Positions 27,769 through 38,047 are shown, counted from the first letter of the stretch. The stretch is 64,000 nt of DNA from Nostoc indistinguendum CM1-VF10 (GCA_019359215.1 JAHHHS010000025.1:21922-85921), one strand, 5' to 3'. Notes: generated by a model not told the origin, from the sequence alone. A program made the numbers and translations.

Positions 27769-29151
27769 ATGACAGGCAAACACGCAAGACATAATGCATT
27801 TCTGCGGCTAGTGTCTGGTAATGGGGCAGCTTCTGGATCAGGATCTCGCTACTCGCTGCCCCCCAGTAAAGAGATGGTAATTGGACGCGACCCCAGCTGC
27901 CAAGTTGTCTTGGATGCCATGATGTACCGAATGGTATCTCGTCGTCATGCAGTGGTTCGTCCCCTCTCTCTATCGCCAGATAGCAAATTCAGCTGGGTGC
28001 TTTGTGATTTGAATAGTGCTAATGGCACTTATTTGAATGGACAACGCTTGTATGAATGTCAAGAATTGCACCCAGGCGATCGCATTTCTCTAGGTGCTGA
28101 TGGGCCACAATACGTTTTTGAGTACGAGTATACCTCACTTACCCCGGCGACGACAGTGAACCAAGTTGTGCCACTGCCTTCGGCGACGAACTACCACGGT
28201 CACACACAACTAAAGCAGCCAGATTCTGTTAGCTTCACCCAGCTTTTTCCGATTATTTCCACTGGTAAAGATTTAACTCGTAAAGCTTATCTCGTACCGG
28301 GAATACTGACCGTAATCTTTGTGGTGCTAATGTTTGCTACAGTCGGTCGGCCCCAAGATAATCAAGTGATCGTAGCAACTTACATCGCCTTTGCTGCCTA
28401 CTATTTTGTTTACCAACTTTGCGGCAAACAGAAGCCTTGGTGGGTGCTAATGGCTGCGGCATTGAGTACGATACTGATTTTAATAAGTCCGGTGTTGGAT
28501 CTATTTATCTTTGTGTTTCGCACCGTTCTACCTGGAAACTTGTCCTCACCCCAAGAATCAATTACCTTCACAGAGTTGCTGGTGCGGATGTTTTTTGGCG
28601 CTGGGCTGATGGAGGAATTACTCAAGGCATTACCTATAATCGGTGCACATTTTATCGGCAGTGGATTACCTTCACCTTGGCGGGAACGGATTGGGGTCTT
28701 GGAACCTCTAGATGGTATTCTCTTGGGAACGGCTTCTGCTGTAGGCTTCACTTTACTGGAAACTCTCGGACAGTATGTGCCAGATATCACTCAAAATGTC
28801 ACGCAACAGGTGGGTATAGGCGCTGCTGGTCAACTGGCGGGTTTACAACTGCTAATTCCGCGAATTTTAGGCTCTGTAGCTGGACACATGGCTTATAGTG
28901 GCTACCTGGGTTATTTTATCGGGCTGGCTGTTCTCAAACCCAGTAGAAGTTGGCAAATTCTTTCTATTGGTTATCTTAGTGCTTCTGCTCTTCACGCTCT
29001 ATGGAATGCTACAGGATCAATCAATGCATTGTTATTGGTAGTTGTTGGAGTGTTATCTTACGCCTTTTTGATGGCGGCAATTCTCAAGGCCCGGGCGCTC
29101 TCACCAACACGATCACAAAATTTTGCTACCCGATTTCTTGGCCCAAAATAA
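27769..29151 (+). CDS. FHA domain fused to a PrsW-type intramembrane protease
   Basis: 460 aa. An FHA domain comes first (about 10-120), with GR at 39-40, SRRH at 57-60 and LNSANGTYLNG, the pattern that reads phosphothreonine. After a linker come about eight membrane helices with the PrsW glutamic-type protease motifs: EELLK at 282-286, FTLLE at 327-331, His373 in the RILGSVAGH segment, and His409 in HALWN. PrsW-family enzymes cleave membrane proteins, for example anti-sigma factors. The FHA domain suggests the protease is recruited by phosphorylation. It is convergent with the CHAT/PP2C genes. Substrate unknown. Confidence 0.85.
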   Translation: MTGKHARHNAFLRLVSGNGAASGSGSRYSLPPSKEMVIGRDPSCQVVLDAMMYRMVSRRHAVVRPLSLSPDSKFSWVLCDLNSANGTYLNGQRLYECQELHPGDRISLGADGPQYVFEYEYTSLTPATTVNQVVPLPSATNYHGHTQLKQPDSVSFTQLFPIISTGKDLTRKAYLVPGILTVIFVVLMFATVGRPQDNQVIVATYIAFAAYYFVYQLCGKQKPWWVLMAAALSTILILISPVLDLFIFVFRTVLPGNLSSPQESITFTELLVRMFFGAGLMEELLKALPIIGAHFIGSGLPSPWRERIGVLEPLDGILLGTASAVGFTLLETLGQYVPDITQNVTQQVGIGAAGQLAGLQLLIPRILGSVAGHMAYSGYLGYFIGLAVLKPSRSWQILSIGYLSASALHALWNATGSINALLLVVVGVLSYAFLMAAILKARALSPTRSQNFATRFLGPK

Positions 29152-29382
29152 AAAATGGAAAGGGAAAACGAAGAAAATAACCCTTGACTTTTGAATATTT
29201 ATATCTTTGGATAGATGGCCTAATCTGACAGTTAGCTTAAATGTTACTTAAAGTTCACTATACAAAAAAATTGAAAATTAGTGGATGCTCAAAACCGCAG
29301 CTCAAAGTTTATCAGCCGTTATCAGCAGATAAATATGCCTGCCCCTGAAATTTATGTAGAAAAGATAGACAGTTAGCTCAAG

Positions 29383-30030
29383 TTATGCTTCAGACTGAGA
29401 CTTGTTGATTTCATTGAAAGCATAGGAAGCGATCGCTAAACTAACCTTTGCTTTCTCTACTTCTGATAAAGCTGTCCACTCCGTATCTTGAAGACTACTG
29501 AGCGCAGATGCTGCGTTTTGCGATTCACTACTTCGCATCGCGTAAGCAAAAGGACGAGCCAAAACTAAAAGATCCTCGGTTCCCCAATTTGGTAGTACTG
29601 TCTGAACACACTCAACCAGTTGTTCACTGATTGATTGCTGGGCAGCTAGAATTTCAGCAGCCTTGATGGCGATGGTCTTGAGCAATGCTTGGGGGACACA
29701 GGCGGCAAAAGTAGCACATAATGTTTCTTGAAGATTAAGCACTACTGACTGTTGTAGATTGTGATTGTACTCTGGTGTAGAAGTAATACCAGACCAAAGC
29801 ATATCTAGATTATTATAAAAATCTTGCGATCGCGTTGTCAGTTCTTCGTCAAGCAAATCTTGCATTCCGAACTGTTGTTCTAATTCCTGAAAATAAGCTT
29901 CTGACTCTTCATCAGCTGGATTCCAGGGATAGGTAGCATCGTCTGGTTCCAGTAGGGCTTCTAATAACTCTAAATCTACTTGAGATGGCAAAGAAGAGAA
30001 AGTATCTGAGCCGTTAATCTTATTAGCCAT
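29383..30030 (-). CDS. Uncharacterised 215-aa protein downstream of the CHAT-FHA gene
   Basis: Soluble and acidic, with an Asp/Glu-rich N-terminal third (ALLEPDDATYPWNPADEESE) and a helical remainder rich in Ala, Leu and Gln. No signal peptide, membrane segment or known motif is seen. It follows the CHAT-FHA gene by 149 bp in the same direction and is a plausible substrate, adaptor or inhibitor of that protein; that role is inference from position only. Confidence 0.65.
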   Translation of the reverse strand: MANKINGSDTFSSLPSQVDLELLEALLEPDDATYPWNPADEESEAYFQELEQQFGMQDLLDEELTTRSQDFYNNLDMLWSGITSTPEYNHNLQQSVVLNLQETLCATFAACVPQALLKTIAIKAAEILAAQQSISEQLVECVQTVLPNWGTEDLLVLARPFAYAMRSSESQNAASALSSLQDTEWTALSEVEKAKVSLAIASYAFNEINKSQSEA

Positions 30031-30179
30031 TGTTTTATTTCCTCACAATTATTTATTTGGTAGTATTGACAGCTACAATTCCTAAGAAGAGATTTCCGCA
30101 AAAACAGTTGAATTTTTCTACAGTAAAAATAGATTTTAAAGGCTGATGCTAAAGGCTCAAATCCTTTTCTGCAATTGTG

Positions 30180-31760
30180 CTAGGAGTCTTCAATAATAAA
30201 CTCCCAGGTTTCACCTCTAGCACTTCCAAACTTTAACTGCATCCCCGATTTCAAGGGGACTTCCTCTCGGAGGATTTGTTGCCAACCATTAGGGCCTAAA
30301 AACCAGGTTGTCCCGTAGGTCGAAAAATCTTGCAAGTAATAACTTCGCACCAACGTAGCATCAGTAAGGATATTACGGCAGAAGATTTCGGCGTGACGTT
30401 TAGATACAGATGGTTCGGGGATGACAATATCATTGTCTTTTGTGCGCCCGATGCGGGTGACTCCATTACGCAGCAACCAGGTTTTACCTTTTGGAGCAAG
30501 CGATCGCAAAGTTGCAGTCGGAAGGGAGGAACCTATATCAGGAATGGCTGTGTCTGGTAGCTCAGTAATACCTTCATCCAGATTCTTAACCAGTTCGCCA
30601 TTAAAATCTGGATGCAGGTAGAGAACAGGCAAAGTCCAAGCAGGTTGATTAAATTTATACAGTGTTAACAACTCTTGCCTAGCCTGTGCTACGGCTTCAT
30701 CAATTGGTTTGTGCGATCGCAAAGCTTCGGTAAAGGCTTGAATAAAGCTGTGGCTTTCGTGGTCTGCGATTTCATCGCGCATCCCCAAAACCGCAGGCAC
30801 ACCATGACGAATCAGCACTTCTGCTAAACTGCTGGCAGGTATAGCTTGATGATTGATAGAAGCTGGTTGTGCGCCCCAACAGGCGTTAAAAACCGCTAAC
30901 TTCACGCCGGTACGGGTCAATACTTGAGCCAATTCTATCCCATTCAGGGGCATATCTGAGCGCAAAAACAGTAACCCACCATCTGGGTCTGGCAAACCAT
31001 GTCCAGCGTAAAAGAAAACATTGTATGCTCTAGTTTCTAATTCTTGAATCAACTCCTGTGGAGTTGGTTGTAGGAGTTGATTCACTATACAAGGTGCATA
31101 TCTTTGGGAATTACCACCCACAGAAGTATCTGCAAGAGTTTGCTGTAAGATCGCAGCTTCTTCTTCGAGTTCCAACTTGTCGTCATGACCTAAAACCAGC
31201 AGGATACTTAAAGCTTGGTCAGTTCGCAAATACGGTAAGGGGTCAACTTCACTGCTGGTGCGACTAAATAGCAAATCTTGGGAGAGAGACATAGCCGATT
31301 GACCAGGCTCACGCTGCATAATTTCCCAAGGGAGAGCGATCAAATCCGGGTCGCGGATTTCTAGTCGGAAGCGCAAACGTGTATGCTGACCCATAGCAAT
31401 ACCCCGACTGCGTTCTAGACTACCGAGAATTTGCCCGTCGAATATCCAGCGCCATAAATTCATTCCCAAGTATTGCATCAGACGACTGCTGTAGGGGCCA
31501 GTGGTTTGACCTGAAGGGGGAGAAATCCAATCTATTGGGAATGGGTTGGACTTTTGAGATGTTGAGTTTGGGGAAATATCTAAATGACTATGACCAGCAA
31601 ACATCTGCTGCCATTCTTGCCAGACTTGATTGAGTTCATCAGGCCATACAGAGTCACGTAAAACGTAGCCACTGGGATAGGGAGCTTTGACCACCCAAAT
31701 AGCGAAATTATCAGTGCCAGTGTTTAGGAGACGGGCGATCGCCAAATTCAGGGATGGCAT
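30180..31760 (-). CDS. CHAT caspase-like protease domain fused to FHA
   Basis: 526 aa. The N-terminal ~180 residues precede a CHAT peptidase domain (about 180-385) with the His-Cys dyad His254 (FFYAGHG) and Cys294 (FNACWG). The C-terminus holds an FHA domain (about 425-520) with RIGR near 436-439 and SVSKRHAE around 451-458. CHAT proteases relate to caspases and separase and are used by bacteria in conflict and cell-death systems. Adjacent genes encode a PP2C phosphatase upstream and an unknown protein downstream, all on one strand with gaps of about 150 bp. Both catalytic residues are present, so it is predicted active. Target unknown. Confidence 0.88.
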   Translation of the reverse strand: MPSLNLAIARLLNTGTDNFAIWVVKAPYPSGYVLRDSVWPDELNQVWQEWQQMFAGHSHLDISPNSTSQKSNPFPIDWISPPSGQTTGPYSSRLMQYLGMNLWRWIFDGQILGSLERSRGIAMGQHTRLRFRLEIRDPDLIALPWEIMQREPGQSAMSLSQDLLFSRTSSEVDPLPYLRTDQALSILLVLGHDDKLELEEEAAILQQTLADTSVGGNSQRYAPCIVNQLLQPTPQELIQELETRAYNVFFYAGHGLPDPDGGLLFLRSDMPLNGIELAQVLTRTGVKLAVFNACWGAQPASINHQAIPASSLAEVLIRHGVPAVLGMRDEIADHESHSFIQAFTEALRSHKPIDEAVAQARQELLTLYKFNQPAWTLPVLYLHPDFNGELVKNLDEGITELPDTAIPDIGSSLPTATLRSLAPKGKTWLLRNGVTRIGRTKDNDIVIPEPSVSKRHAEIFCRNILTDATLVRSYYLQDFSTYGTTWFLGPNGWQQILREEVPLKSGMQLKFGSARGETWEFIIEDS

Positions 31761-31906
31761 GGATTCATTAAATTAAAATTTAAAACAAATAATTTCAAAT
31801 AAGAATTCTCCAAGGTTAAAACTTTTTACTTTTTTACCTTGTAAGTTTTACTTTGATTGTTACCTGATTATTATTCCAGGTTTTTACCAGTTTAACGAGT
31901 ATTCGA

Positions 31907-34186
31907 TTAAGTTGGACTGGTGTTAGGTGTAGGTGATTGAATCGCTGGCGGTTGTGTGTCGGTTGTACATGGACTTTTTACATCTGATTGTAAAACAGAG
32001 ACACCAAAGCGTTTCAGTTGGGATAACAGCAATACTGGTTTCTCTTCCGGCAAAGGTTTTGAATTTGATGAAACAGAGGAAGTTCCTGGGGGATTATTAC
32101 TATTAGCTGAAGTTTGCGTGCTTTTATCTGGACATACTCGCATAGACACCAAAAAATCCCCAGAAGCTGGTTTAGAATTTGGTTTTATGTTGATAACTTC
32201 TAAAAAAGCTCTAGGGGGAAGTGATTGGTTGTTTCCCAAGGATATTTGATTGTTGGTTTGAATAACCCAACCACGAGAAAGATTAGCAAGCGATCGCGCT
32301 GCGGGTGTTGCTTCGATGGTAGGATTTTGAGTTTGTAATGGATTGGAAAAAATTGGCGATCGCCCTGATTGTGATCGCAGTTGCTTAACAAACAATCCTA
32401 AAGAACCTGCTGCTACTACAAATATTAACGGAACAATCCACTGTAACGGTAGACTAGGAGTTCTCGCAGACTCAGTGTCTGGAATCACCTGAGTTTTGTG
32501 GTTTGGGCTACCTAAAAGTGTCGCATCAGGCTTTCTGGATGCCAAATCAACAGTTTTGGCAGAATAACTCTCTGGAATTACGGCTTTGATGGTGATTTCT
32601 GGTTCCCAGTATTGGACTTGATAATGAACTAAAGCGATGGTGACATTATCGTGTCCATTCTTCGTGTTAGCGATTTCGATTAATCTATCCGCAACATTTG
32701 TTATATTTGTTTCCCCAGCTAGAATCGGCAAGATTTCTGTTTCCCAATATTCCTCCACCCGATCAAAATCACTCAACCCATCGGATGTGAGCAGAAAAAC
32801 AGCATCTTCGTCGAGCATAAACCGTGCAGATGTGGGGTGCAATGAAGTACTAGGACCCATGCCCAAAGCCTGGACAAGAGAGCCAGCAGCACTTTGTTGT
32901 ACAGCTTCACGGTAAATGGCATAGCCTAAACGCACCTCACGGGAAGCAACATCATCGTCTAGGGTTACTTGATAACAGCCGTGACGGGTAATCCAGTAAG
33001 CACGACTATCACCGACGTGGGTAATGTACATTTCATGAGCAACAGGCAATGCCATTACTAAAGTCGTACCCATCCGTTGACGACCTTGGCGATTTTCACC
33101 GTCATTGCGCTGACTAATTTTGTCATTGGCAATTGCCACTGCCTTTTCTAAGTCATTCAGTAGCAGTGAGGGGTCTATGTGGTCGTAGGGAACTTTTGTG
33201 AGTTGCTGTACCTGCTGCTGGATTGTTTCAATGGCTAAATTTGATGCGACATTGCCACCTTCGTGTCCACCGATGCCATCACAGACAATTGCTAAGGCTG
33301 TTGACTGCGGTGGTTTGCTCACTAGAGTTCCACTGGGTGGGCTACAAGCATCTTCGTTACGTTGGCGGCTTGGCCCAGTATCGGTTTTGGTGATAATTTT
33401 GATTGTGGGTGTTTGCGATCGCCCTAATTGTGCTAGTCCCTGGTCTAAAACTGCAATTAATTGATCAGTTGAATTAATCTTTCCCTGAACTAAAGAAAGG
33501 CTAATGTGTTCAACAAATTCACCTATGGCTGGTTTAGCACCACTAACCAACTGCTGCCAAAATTGACCTAATTGGGGCAATTCTGGTAATATTGCTGCGT
33601 CGAAACGCAATTCTAATAAACGGACTAATGATCCTTCTACCCGTAATACATCTGAGTCAAGCAAGCTAGAGACGACACCTTCACTTGCAAGAGGTTGCCA
33701 CAAATGAGCTATTTGCCATAACCAATTGAGCTGGCGCATCGATGTAGCATCACGCCAAGCGGTGGTTAAATCGTTGCCCAAACGCACTTGTTGGATTTTT
33801 TCATCTACTAATAGTGGAGGTTTTTCTAAAAGTAATATTTCTCGATGGGAGGGGCCGTCAGCGAGAAAAAGCACTCCATATACCTGCGGTACGTTTAAAC
33901 GGTAGGGAACCAGTCTCAGGTAAGCTTTTAGAGGCTGTAAATGATCTACTTCAGGTGTTAAAGCTAATAAACCTGGCTTCGTATCTAAAAGAACAAATTT
34001 ATCAATAACTAAATAGCGGTCGGCTAATATTTCTCCAGGACTACCCACACTCGGACCATCTACCACAGCCCAGAGGTAATTTTTGGGTAGGGGCGTGGAA
34101 CATCGCTGGCAAAACTTGTGAGTCAGGGGGTTGGCAGCCTGACAATTTTCATTTGGACAGTAGAGCGTTGCCGCGTCATTTTCCAT
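31907..34186 (-). CDS. Zinc-ribbon PP2C-type protein phosphatase with membrane anchor
   Basis: 759 aa. The N-terminal zinc ribbon has Cys10, Cys15, Cys26 and Cys29. A region at about 45-255 resembles a degenerate kinase-like fold and lacks catalytic motifs. The PP2C domain (about 265-530) shows TDTGPSRQRNEDA, CDGIGGHEGGNVAS, THVGDSRAYW, LLTSDGLSD and GHDNVTIALV, so the metal-binding aspartates are intact. One membrane helix (about 575-595) is followed by a Ser/Pro-rich tail. It should dephosphorylate Ser/Thr residues. Context suggests it counteracts a kinase that controls the FHA proteins next to it; no kinase gene is in this group. Confidence 0.88.
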   Translation of the reverse strand: MENDAATLYCPNENCQAANPLTHKFCQRCSTPLPKNYLWAVVDGPSVGSPGEILADRYLVIDKFVLLDTKPGLLALTPEVDHLQPLKAYLRLVPYRLNVPQVYGVLFLADGPSHREILLLEKPPLLVDEKIQQVRLGNDLTTAWRDATSMRQLNWLWQIAHLWQPLASEGVVSSLLDSDVLRVEGSLVRLLELRFDAAILPELPQLGQFWQQLVSGAKPAIGEFVEHISLSLVQGKINSTDQLIAVLDQGLAQLGRSQTPTIKIITKTDTGPSRQRNEDACSPPSGTLVSKPPQSTALAIVCDGIGGHEGGNVASNLAIETIQQQVQQLTKVPYDHIDPSLLLNDLEKAVAIANDKISQRNDGENRQGRQRMGTTLVMALPVAHEMYITHVGDSRAYWITRHGCYQVTLDDDVASREVRLGYAIYREAVQQSAAGSLVQALGMGPSTSLHPTSARFMLDEDAVFLLTSDGLSDFDRVEEYWETEILPILAGETNITNVADRLIEIANTKNGHDNVTIALVHYQVQYWEPEITIKAVIPESYSAKTVDLASRKPDATLLGSPNHKTQVIPDTESARTPSLPLQWIVPLIFVVAAGSLGLFVKQLRSQSGRSPIFSNPLQTQNPTIEATPAARSLANLSRGWVIQTNNQISLGNNQSLPPRAFLEVINIKPNSKPASGDFLVSMRVCPDKSTQTSANSNNPPGTSSVSSNSKPLPEEKPVLLLSQLKRFGVSVLQSDVKSPCTTDTQPPAIQSPTPNTSPT

Positions 34187-34778
34187 AGTTTTCGCACCGG
34201 GAAGCGATTGGCAATTTCTTTAACAGCATTATTCGGAACAATCTAGACCGCTCATCTTTCTTAAACTTCACGTACCCAGACTTTAGATGATGATTTTAGC
34301 TAGCGGATATCAGCAGGTGCTAATACTTATTTATCTAAAGAATACGCTCCTAAGTCAACCCTACAGCCTCATCATAGCTTCTATTGCTCTGTGACTCTCC
34401 ATCGCTAAAGCAACTAACTCCAACCCTGTTACCAAAGCATAACCCAAGCATAACTGCGCCCCAAGCTTTTGCTGAATTTCTCGATCATCAAGAGGCAGAT
34501 AATGTTGGTATTTATTTAGTTTATAAGTAGGATAGCAACAATTAACTTTAATTAAGAATTAAGATAATTTAAATGTACTTTTGGCAAAAGTACCTGACGA
34601 ATAAAGTGACTTTAGAAATTTTGTAATTTTGGCATTGCATAGTTGCGGGATGATTTGGCAACTTCTAAAATTCCTCCCCTGCTTCCCCTGCTTGCCCCAA
34701 TTCATCCCACTGTCCTGGAACGCCGTAATTTTGTTTCCGGGTTCGTCTTTGGGGAAATCGCAAAGCTTTACAGAGGGC

Positions 34779-34801
34779 ATTCCCAGCCTCTGGCTGGGAA
34801 T
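34779..34801. repeat. Dispersed hairpin repeat in the 34187-35030 gap
   Basis: ATTCCCAGCC pairs with GGCTGGGAAT around a 3-nt loop. This type of hairpin is frequent in cyanobacterial intergenic DNA. The same gap carries a CTTCCCCTGCTTGCCCC-type repeat near 34675-34697 and a CACGAT/ATCGTG dyad near 34838-34856. No gene is convincing in the 844-bp gap. Confidence 0.6.
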
Positions 34802-35030
34802 GAGGCACTAGCTACGGTGTACACACATCTCTACACACGATACAAAACATCGTGTGATCCTCCTAAGTCACCCTTAGAAAGGGGACTTTGAGATTTATTG
34901 CCCCCTTTTTTAAGGAAGGTTGGGGGGATCAGAAACTGTGTGTACACTGTAGTTTTGGGGAAGGGGGAGAATTCAGAGGCTCTCTTTTTATAAAAGAGAG
35001 GTCAGAATATGAAGTTGACATTGCGTGAGC

Positions 35031-35390
35031 TTATTGTTTGTCGTCAATTGCAACTTGGGGGACTCCCATGCTGTAGTTGGTAACACGGGCAGAAAGATTG
35101 TAGCTGATTTCCCCAAGTTGTAGGAGCGATCGCAGATAATGTTCTAAGTCTGACCCAACACGGCGCAAGTTATAGTCTGTGAGGTCTGCGCCACTAGATG
35201 CTTCTACTAGTTCATCAAATTTTCGATAAACTTTTTGCAGCGCATCTTCATTCCAGTTAAATTCGTTATCTGGGTCAACATCTAACGTTAAGACCTGTTG
35301 ACTTGGAACCAGTTCGCCATCCCGGTCAATTTCACCTGCAAAAATGCGGATATGCCGGGTTGTGGACTTGAGCAGCATCGGGTTATCCAT
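35031..35390 (-). CDS. ndhM: NAD(P)H-quinone oxidoreductase subunit M
   Basis: 119 aa, full length. NdhM is a cyanobacteria/plastid-specific subunit of the thylakoid NDH-1 complex, which works in respiration and cyclic electron flow. The family core is clear: LKSTTRHIRIFAGEI, LTLDVDPDNEFNWNEDALQK, YNLRRVGSDLEHYLRSLLQ and GEISYNLSARVTNYSMG. Start at MDNPMLLKS, or four codons later at MLLKS. Single gene. Confidence 0.93.
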   Translation of the reverse strand: MDNPMLLKSTTRHIRIFAGEIDRDGELVPSQQVLTLDVDPDNEFNWNEDALQKVYRKFDELVEASSGADLTDYNLRRVGSDLEHYLRSLLQLGEISYNLSARVTNYSMGVPQVAIDDKQ

Positions 35391-36266
35391 AAAAGGGTGT
35401 AAGATTTGGGTGGATTACACTGAAATTATTGTAAACGCTATATTCAAGCGTGAATGCTCTCAATCTACAAGCTTTGAAAGCAATTTCAAAAGGGTATATT
35501 GAATGGGCATAAGTAAAAATATCACCTCTACTGATGAACTTGCTACTTCTGTTAGGAGTTGAAGATAAATTTAGTTGCTAGTACTGACAGTAGTCTAATT
35601 ATTTTTCTGTAAAAATTACTGGTTGGAGTATTTTTATTTGGCGTATACAGACAAGTCTAAGCGCTGTGCCAGTCTTACCTAAAGCTAAGATTTTTGTACT
35701 CAATCAAGCATAGAAGGCAGTAGGGCAGGGCGTTCGGCAAGAATAATTTAATCTATGTACATTTTTTTATGGGTAACAAAAATCTTTATCTTAATAATTA
35801 TGCTGATTAATTTCTCCGGAATTTTATGTTGAAAAAAACGCACATCAAGTAATATTACTGAATAGCGCTACATCGACCTCTGGGTTTAGTAAACTCAAAA
35901 AAATTAAGCGGTTTCACTTACGTATAAACACCAAAATTCAAGTAACAAGTCCAACTGTGATTGACGTTAACATAAAGTTGGTGTAAAAAGCTTTAAAAAG
36001 GTCGAACAACTTCTTACAGAAACTTTATTGTGTAGAATCTTAAAAACTGAATAATGGTTATGGCTTACCATTAAGCTACATCCGGCACAAGAACATCAAA
36101 ATCTAGCTTGAAAATAAAACACAGGAGACTGAAATGGAATACAAAGGTGATTGATGAAGAAAAATTCTTAATTCAAGCACTTTGGATTCAAAGAAGATAT
36201 AAAGAATTTTGCTGGGCATCTACCTCCTTACCCTCATGACCACCAAGTAAAGGAATCTCAATAGCT
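35391..36266. other. Long non-coding leader region upstream of the heterocyst regulator candidate
   Basis: 876 bp between ndhM and the 94-aa gene. TCCGGA occurs at 35815-35820, a motif found at the -35 position of heterocyst-differentiation (DIF-type) promoters, but I see no convincing -10 box 17-19 nt downstream (the sequence there is ACGCAC). No GTA-N8-TAC site is present. Long untranslated leaders are common for heterocyst regulatory genes. Confidence 0.35.
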
Positions 36267-36551
36267 ATGAACTCCAAAGCATTACCACGCCAGATAAATA
36301 ATCTCGAAGTAGGTGTTTATGAGTGCGAAATCCATCTCAAATTTCGGTTGATTGAGGAAAAGAGTCTATTAGGCGATCGCGAACAACTGTTACAGGTATT
36401 ACTTGATGCCTTGACTGAGGGTTCTGACGACTTTCTAGAGACGCTGCAAGCCTCCGTTAAAGCGCAAGAAGTATCAGAATTTAAAGCCTCACCTCAAATG
36501 CGACGTCAGCTGATGCGTTTACGTAATGCTGCTGAAAATCCCCAAACTTAA
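36267..36551 (+). CDS. Npun_R1517/Asr1734-type heterocyst differentiation regulator
   Basis: 94 aa, soluble, with no DNA-binding motif I can point to. The sequence (EVGVYECEIHLKFRLIEEKS, then LGDREQLLQVLLDALTEGSD and SPQMRRQLMRLRN) matches my memory of a small protein family restricted to filamentous heterocyst-forming cyanobacteria and annotated as Npun_R1517 family; Asr1734 of Anabaena is, I believe, the counterpart. Overproduction of that protein has been reported to affect heterocyst formation, but I am not certain of details. The gene stands alone with a very long upstream region. Confidence 0.65.
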   Translation: MNSKALPRQINNLEVGVYECEIHLKFRLIEEKSLLGDREQLLQVLLDALTEGSDDFLETLQASVKAQEVSEFKASPQMRRQLMRLRNAAENPQT

Positions 36552-37067
36552 AGGTGTAATTTAAGTAGTGAAAAAACATGAATTGGGTATCAAATCAAAT
36601 GTTGATCCCATAGCCCCGTTGCAATAAAAACTAAGCAGCAAATAGAATTCATAAAATATTGTGATTTCTAGTTTGTGAAAGTCTTATTTAGCAGCACGAA
36701 GTCCCAGGAACAGTTTCCTCTATTAAAAACTTTGTAGCAAAGGGTACTGGTAGAATCTGAAAGCAAATTCAGCCGGGTGCATTTTACCGAGTTTTTATCA
36801 AGACATTGTAGGAAGAACAAAACCCTGTGTCTTTACAGATGGGGAATTGGACAACAGGCGCGAATTCAATGAAAGCCTAAAAGGCCAAAGTGAAAATAAA
36901 TAACTTACTTTTAGCTTTTTACTTTAGCTAAGTGCCTGATTTGCTGAAATACTTATGTTTTATCTGTCACTGGTAATAGGTCATGGTTTAGCAACCAGTT
37001 ACCTATTACCCATATCAAAAAAACATTTAACGAAGAGGACGCAAAGAGGAGGGCAGGGAGCAGGGAG

Positions 37068-37091
37068 CATGGGAGAATATTCTCCCATGCC
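37068..37091. repeat. Perfect palindrome plus repeat tract downstream of the response regulator
   Basis: A 24-bp perfect palindrome centred on GAATATTC (half-site GCATGGGAGAAT) follows GGGCAGGGAGCAGGGA repeats. It lies 14 bp past the stop of the leftward response-regulator gene and may act as its terminator. The rest of the 36552-37104 gap holds nothing recognisable. Confidence 0.6.
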
Positions 37092-37104
37092 CCATGCCCA
37101 ATGT

Positions 37105-37800
37105 CTATTTAGCAAGACCGTGTTCTAGGGCGAAACGAACTAACTCTGTACGGCTATTGGTGCCAGTTTTACTAAACAAACGGCTGACGTATTTTTCTAC
37201 ATTGCGGACACTGGTTTCCAAGCGACGGGCGATTTCTTTGTTCATCAGCCCTTCAGCGACCAAATTTAGAACACTTTGTTCTCTGGGAGTCAAATCAATT
37301 TTGAAAGGGGCTGGCGATTGAGAAATGGCATTTTTTTGAGTTAACAATGCCTTAATTTGAGCAATCTGATTGGCTAGTTCAGCAAGATCAGGCGTTTCAA
37401 CGTCATCTCCCGTAGTTGGAGCCTTAGCAGCGCGGCGGGCGAGCAAATTTTCGACTATAGCCACTAACTCATCTGGATCGAAGGGTTTGGGTAGATAGGC
37501 ATCGACACCAGCATGATAGCCTTGGATGCGATCGCCTGTCATACCCTTAGCAGTTAAAAATACTACTGGGAGCGCTTGGAAGCGAGGGTCTTCTCGCAGT
37601 TGTTTCAGGAACTGATAGCCATCCACTTGAGGCATCATGACATCGGAAATCACTAGGTCGGGTGTATTCATTTGCATCCATTCCCAACCTTCAAGGGCGT
37701 TACTGGCGACTTGAACGCTGAAACCGCTCTCTTGCAAATAGTCTTTCACGGCTTCCCGTATCCCTGGTTCATCATCCACCAGTAACAATTGTGCTGACAT
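37105..37800 (-). CDS. LuxR/NarL-family response regulator
   Basis: 231 aa. Receiver domain (1-120) with phosphoacceptor Asp53 (VISDVMMPQVDG), acidic pair near 9-11 and Lys in FLTAKG. A linker precedes the LuxR-type helix-turn-helix (about 168-228; LTPREQSVLNLVAEGLMNKE then RNVEKYVSRLF). The layout resembles the Ycf29-type regulators of cyanobacteria and red algal plastids, but I cannot name an orthologue. No histidine kinase is adjacent, so its partner is elsewhere. Confidence 0.85.
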   Translation of the reverse strand: MSAQLLLVDDEPGIREAVKDYLQESGFSVQVASNALEGWEWMQMNTPDLVISDVMMPQVDGYQFLKQLREDPRFQALPVVFLTAKGMTGDRIQGYHAGVDAYLPKPFDPDELVAIVENLLARRAAKAPTTGDDVETPDLAELANQIAQIKALLTQKNAISQSPAPFKIDLTPREQSVLNLVAEGLMNKEIARRLETSVRNVEKYVSRLFSKTGTNSRTELVRFALEHGLAK

Positions 37801-38047
37801 TTAAAATTCCCTTAAGTTTACCTTTTTCCAATTTAGCGAAAGTTGACAGTCATTGAACAAAAGGAATAAAGGAAAAACGAGAGAGCTTGTTAACGTTGGT
37901 GATGGCTGATAACGACGGTAACGGGTTTGTTTCAGCTAGAGACTATTTTACAAAATCTAGATTTGAGGACGCCTCCACTCCGGTTTTGCGCTATATGCCC
38001 ATTTGAAACTGTCTTTAATTACCATTACAAACTTTTTTAAATAACTC

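Noticed and set aside
34643..34891. Open frames in the PP2C-ndhM gap
   Set aside because: They run through dispersed repeats and a hairpin in several overlapping frames; not protein-like.
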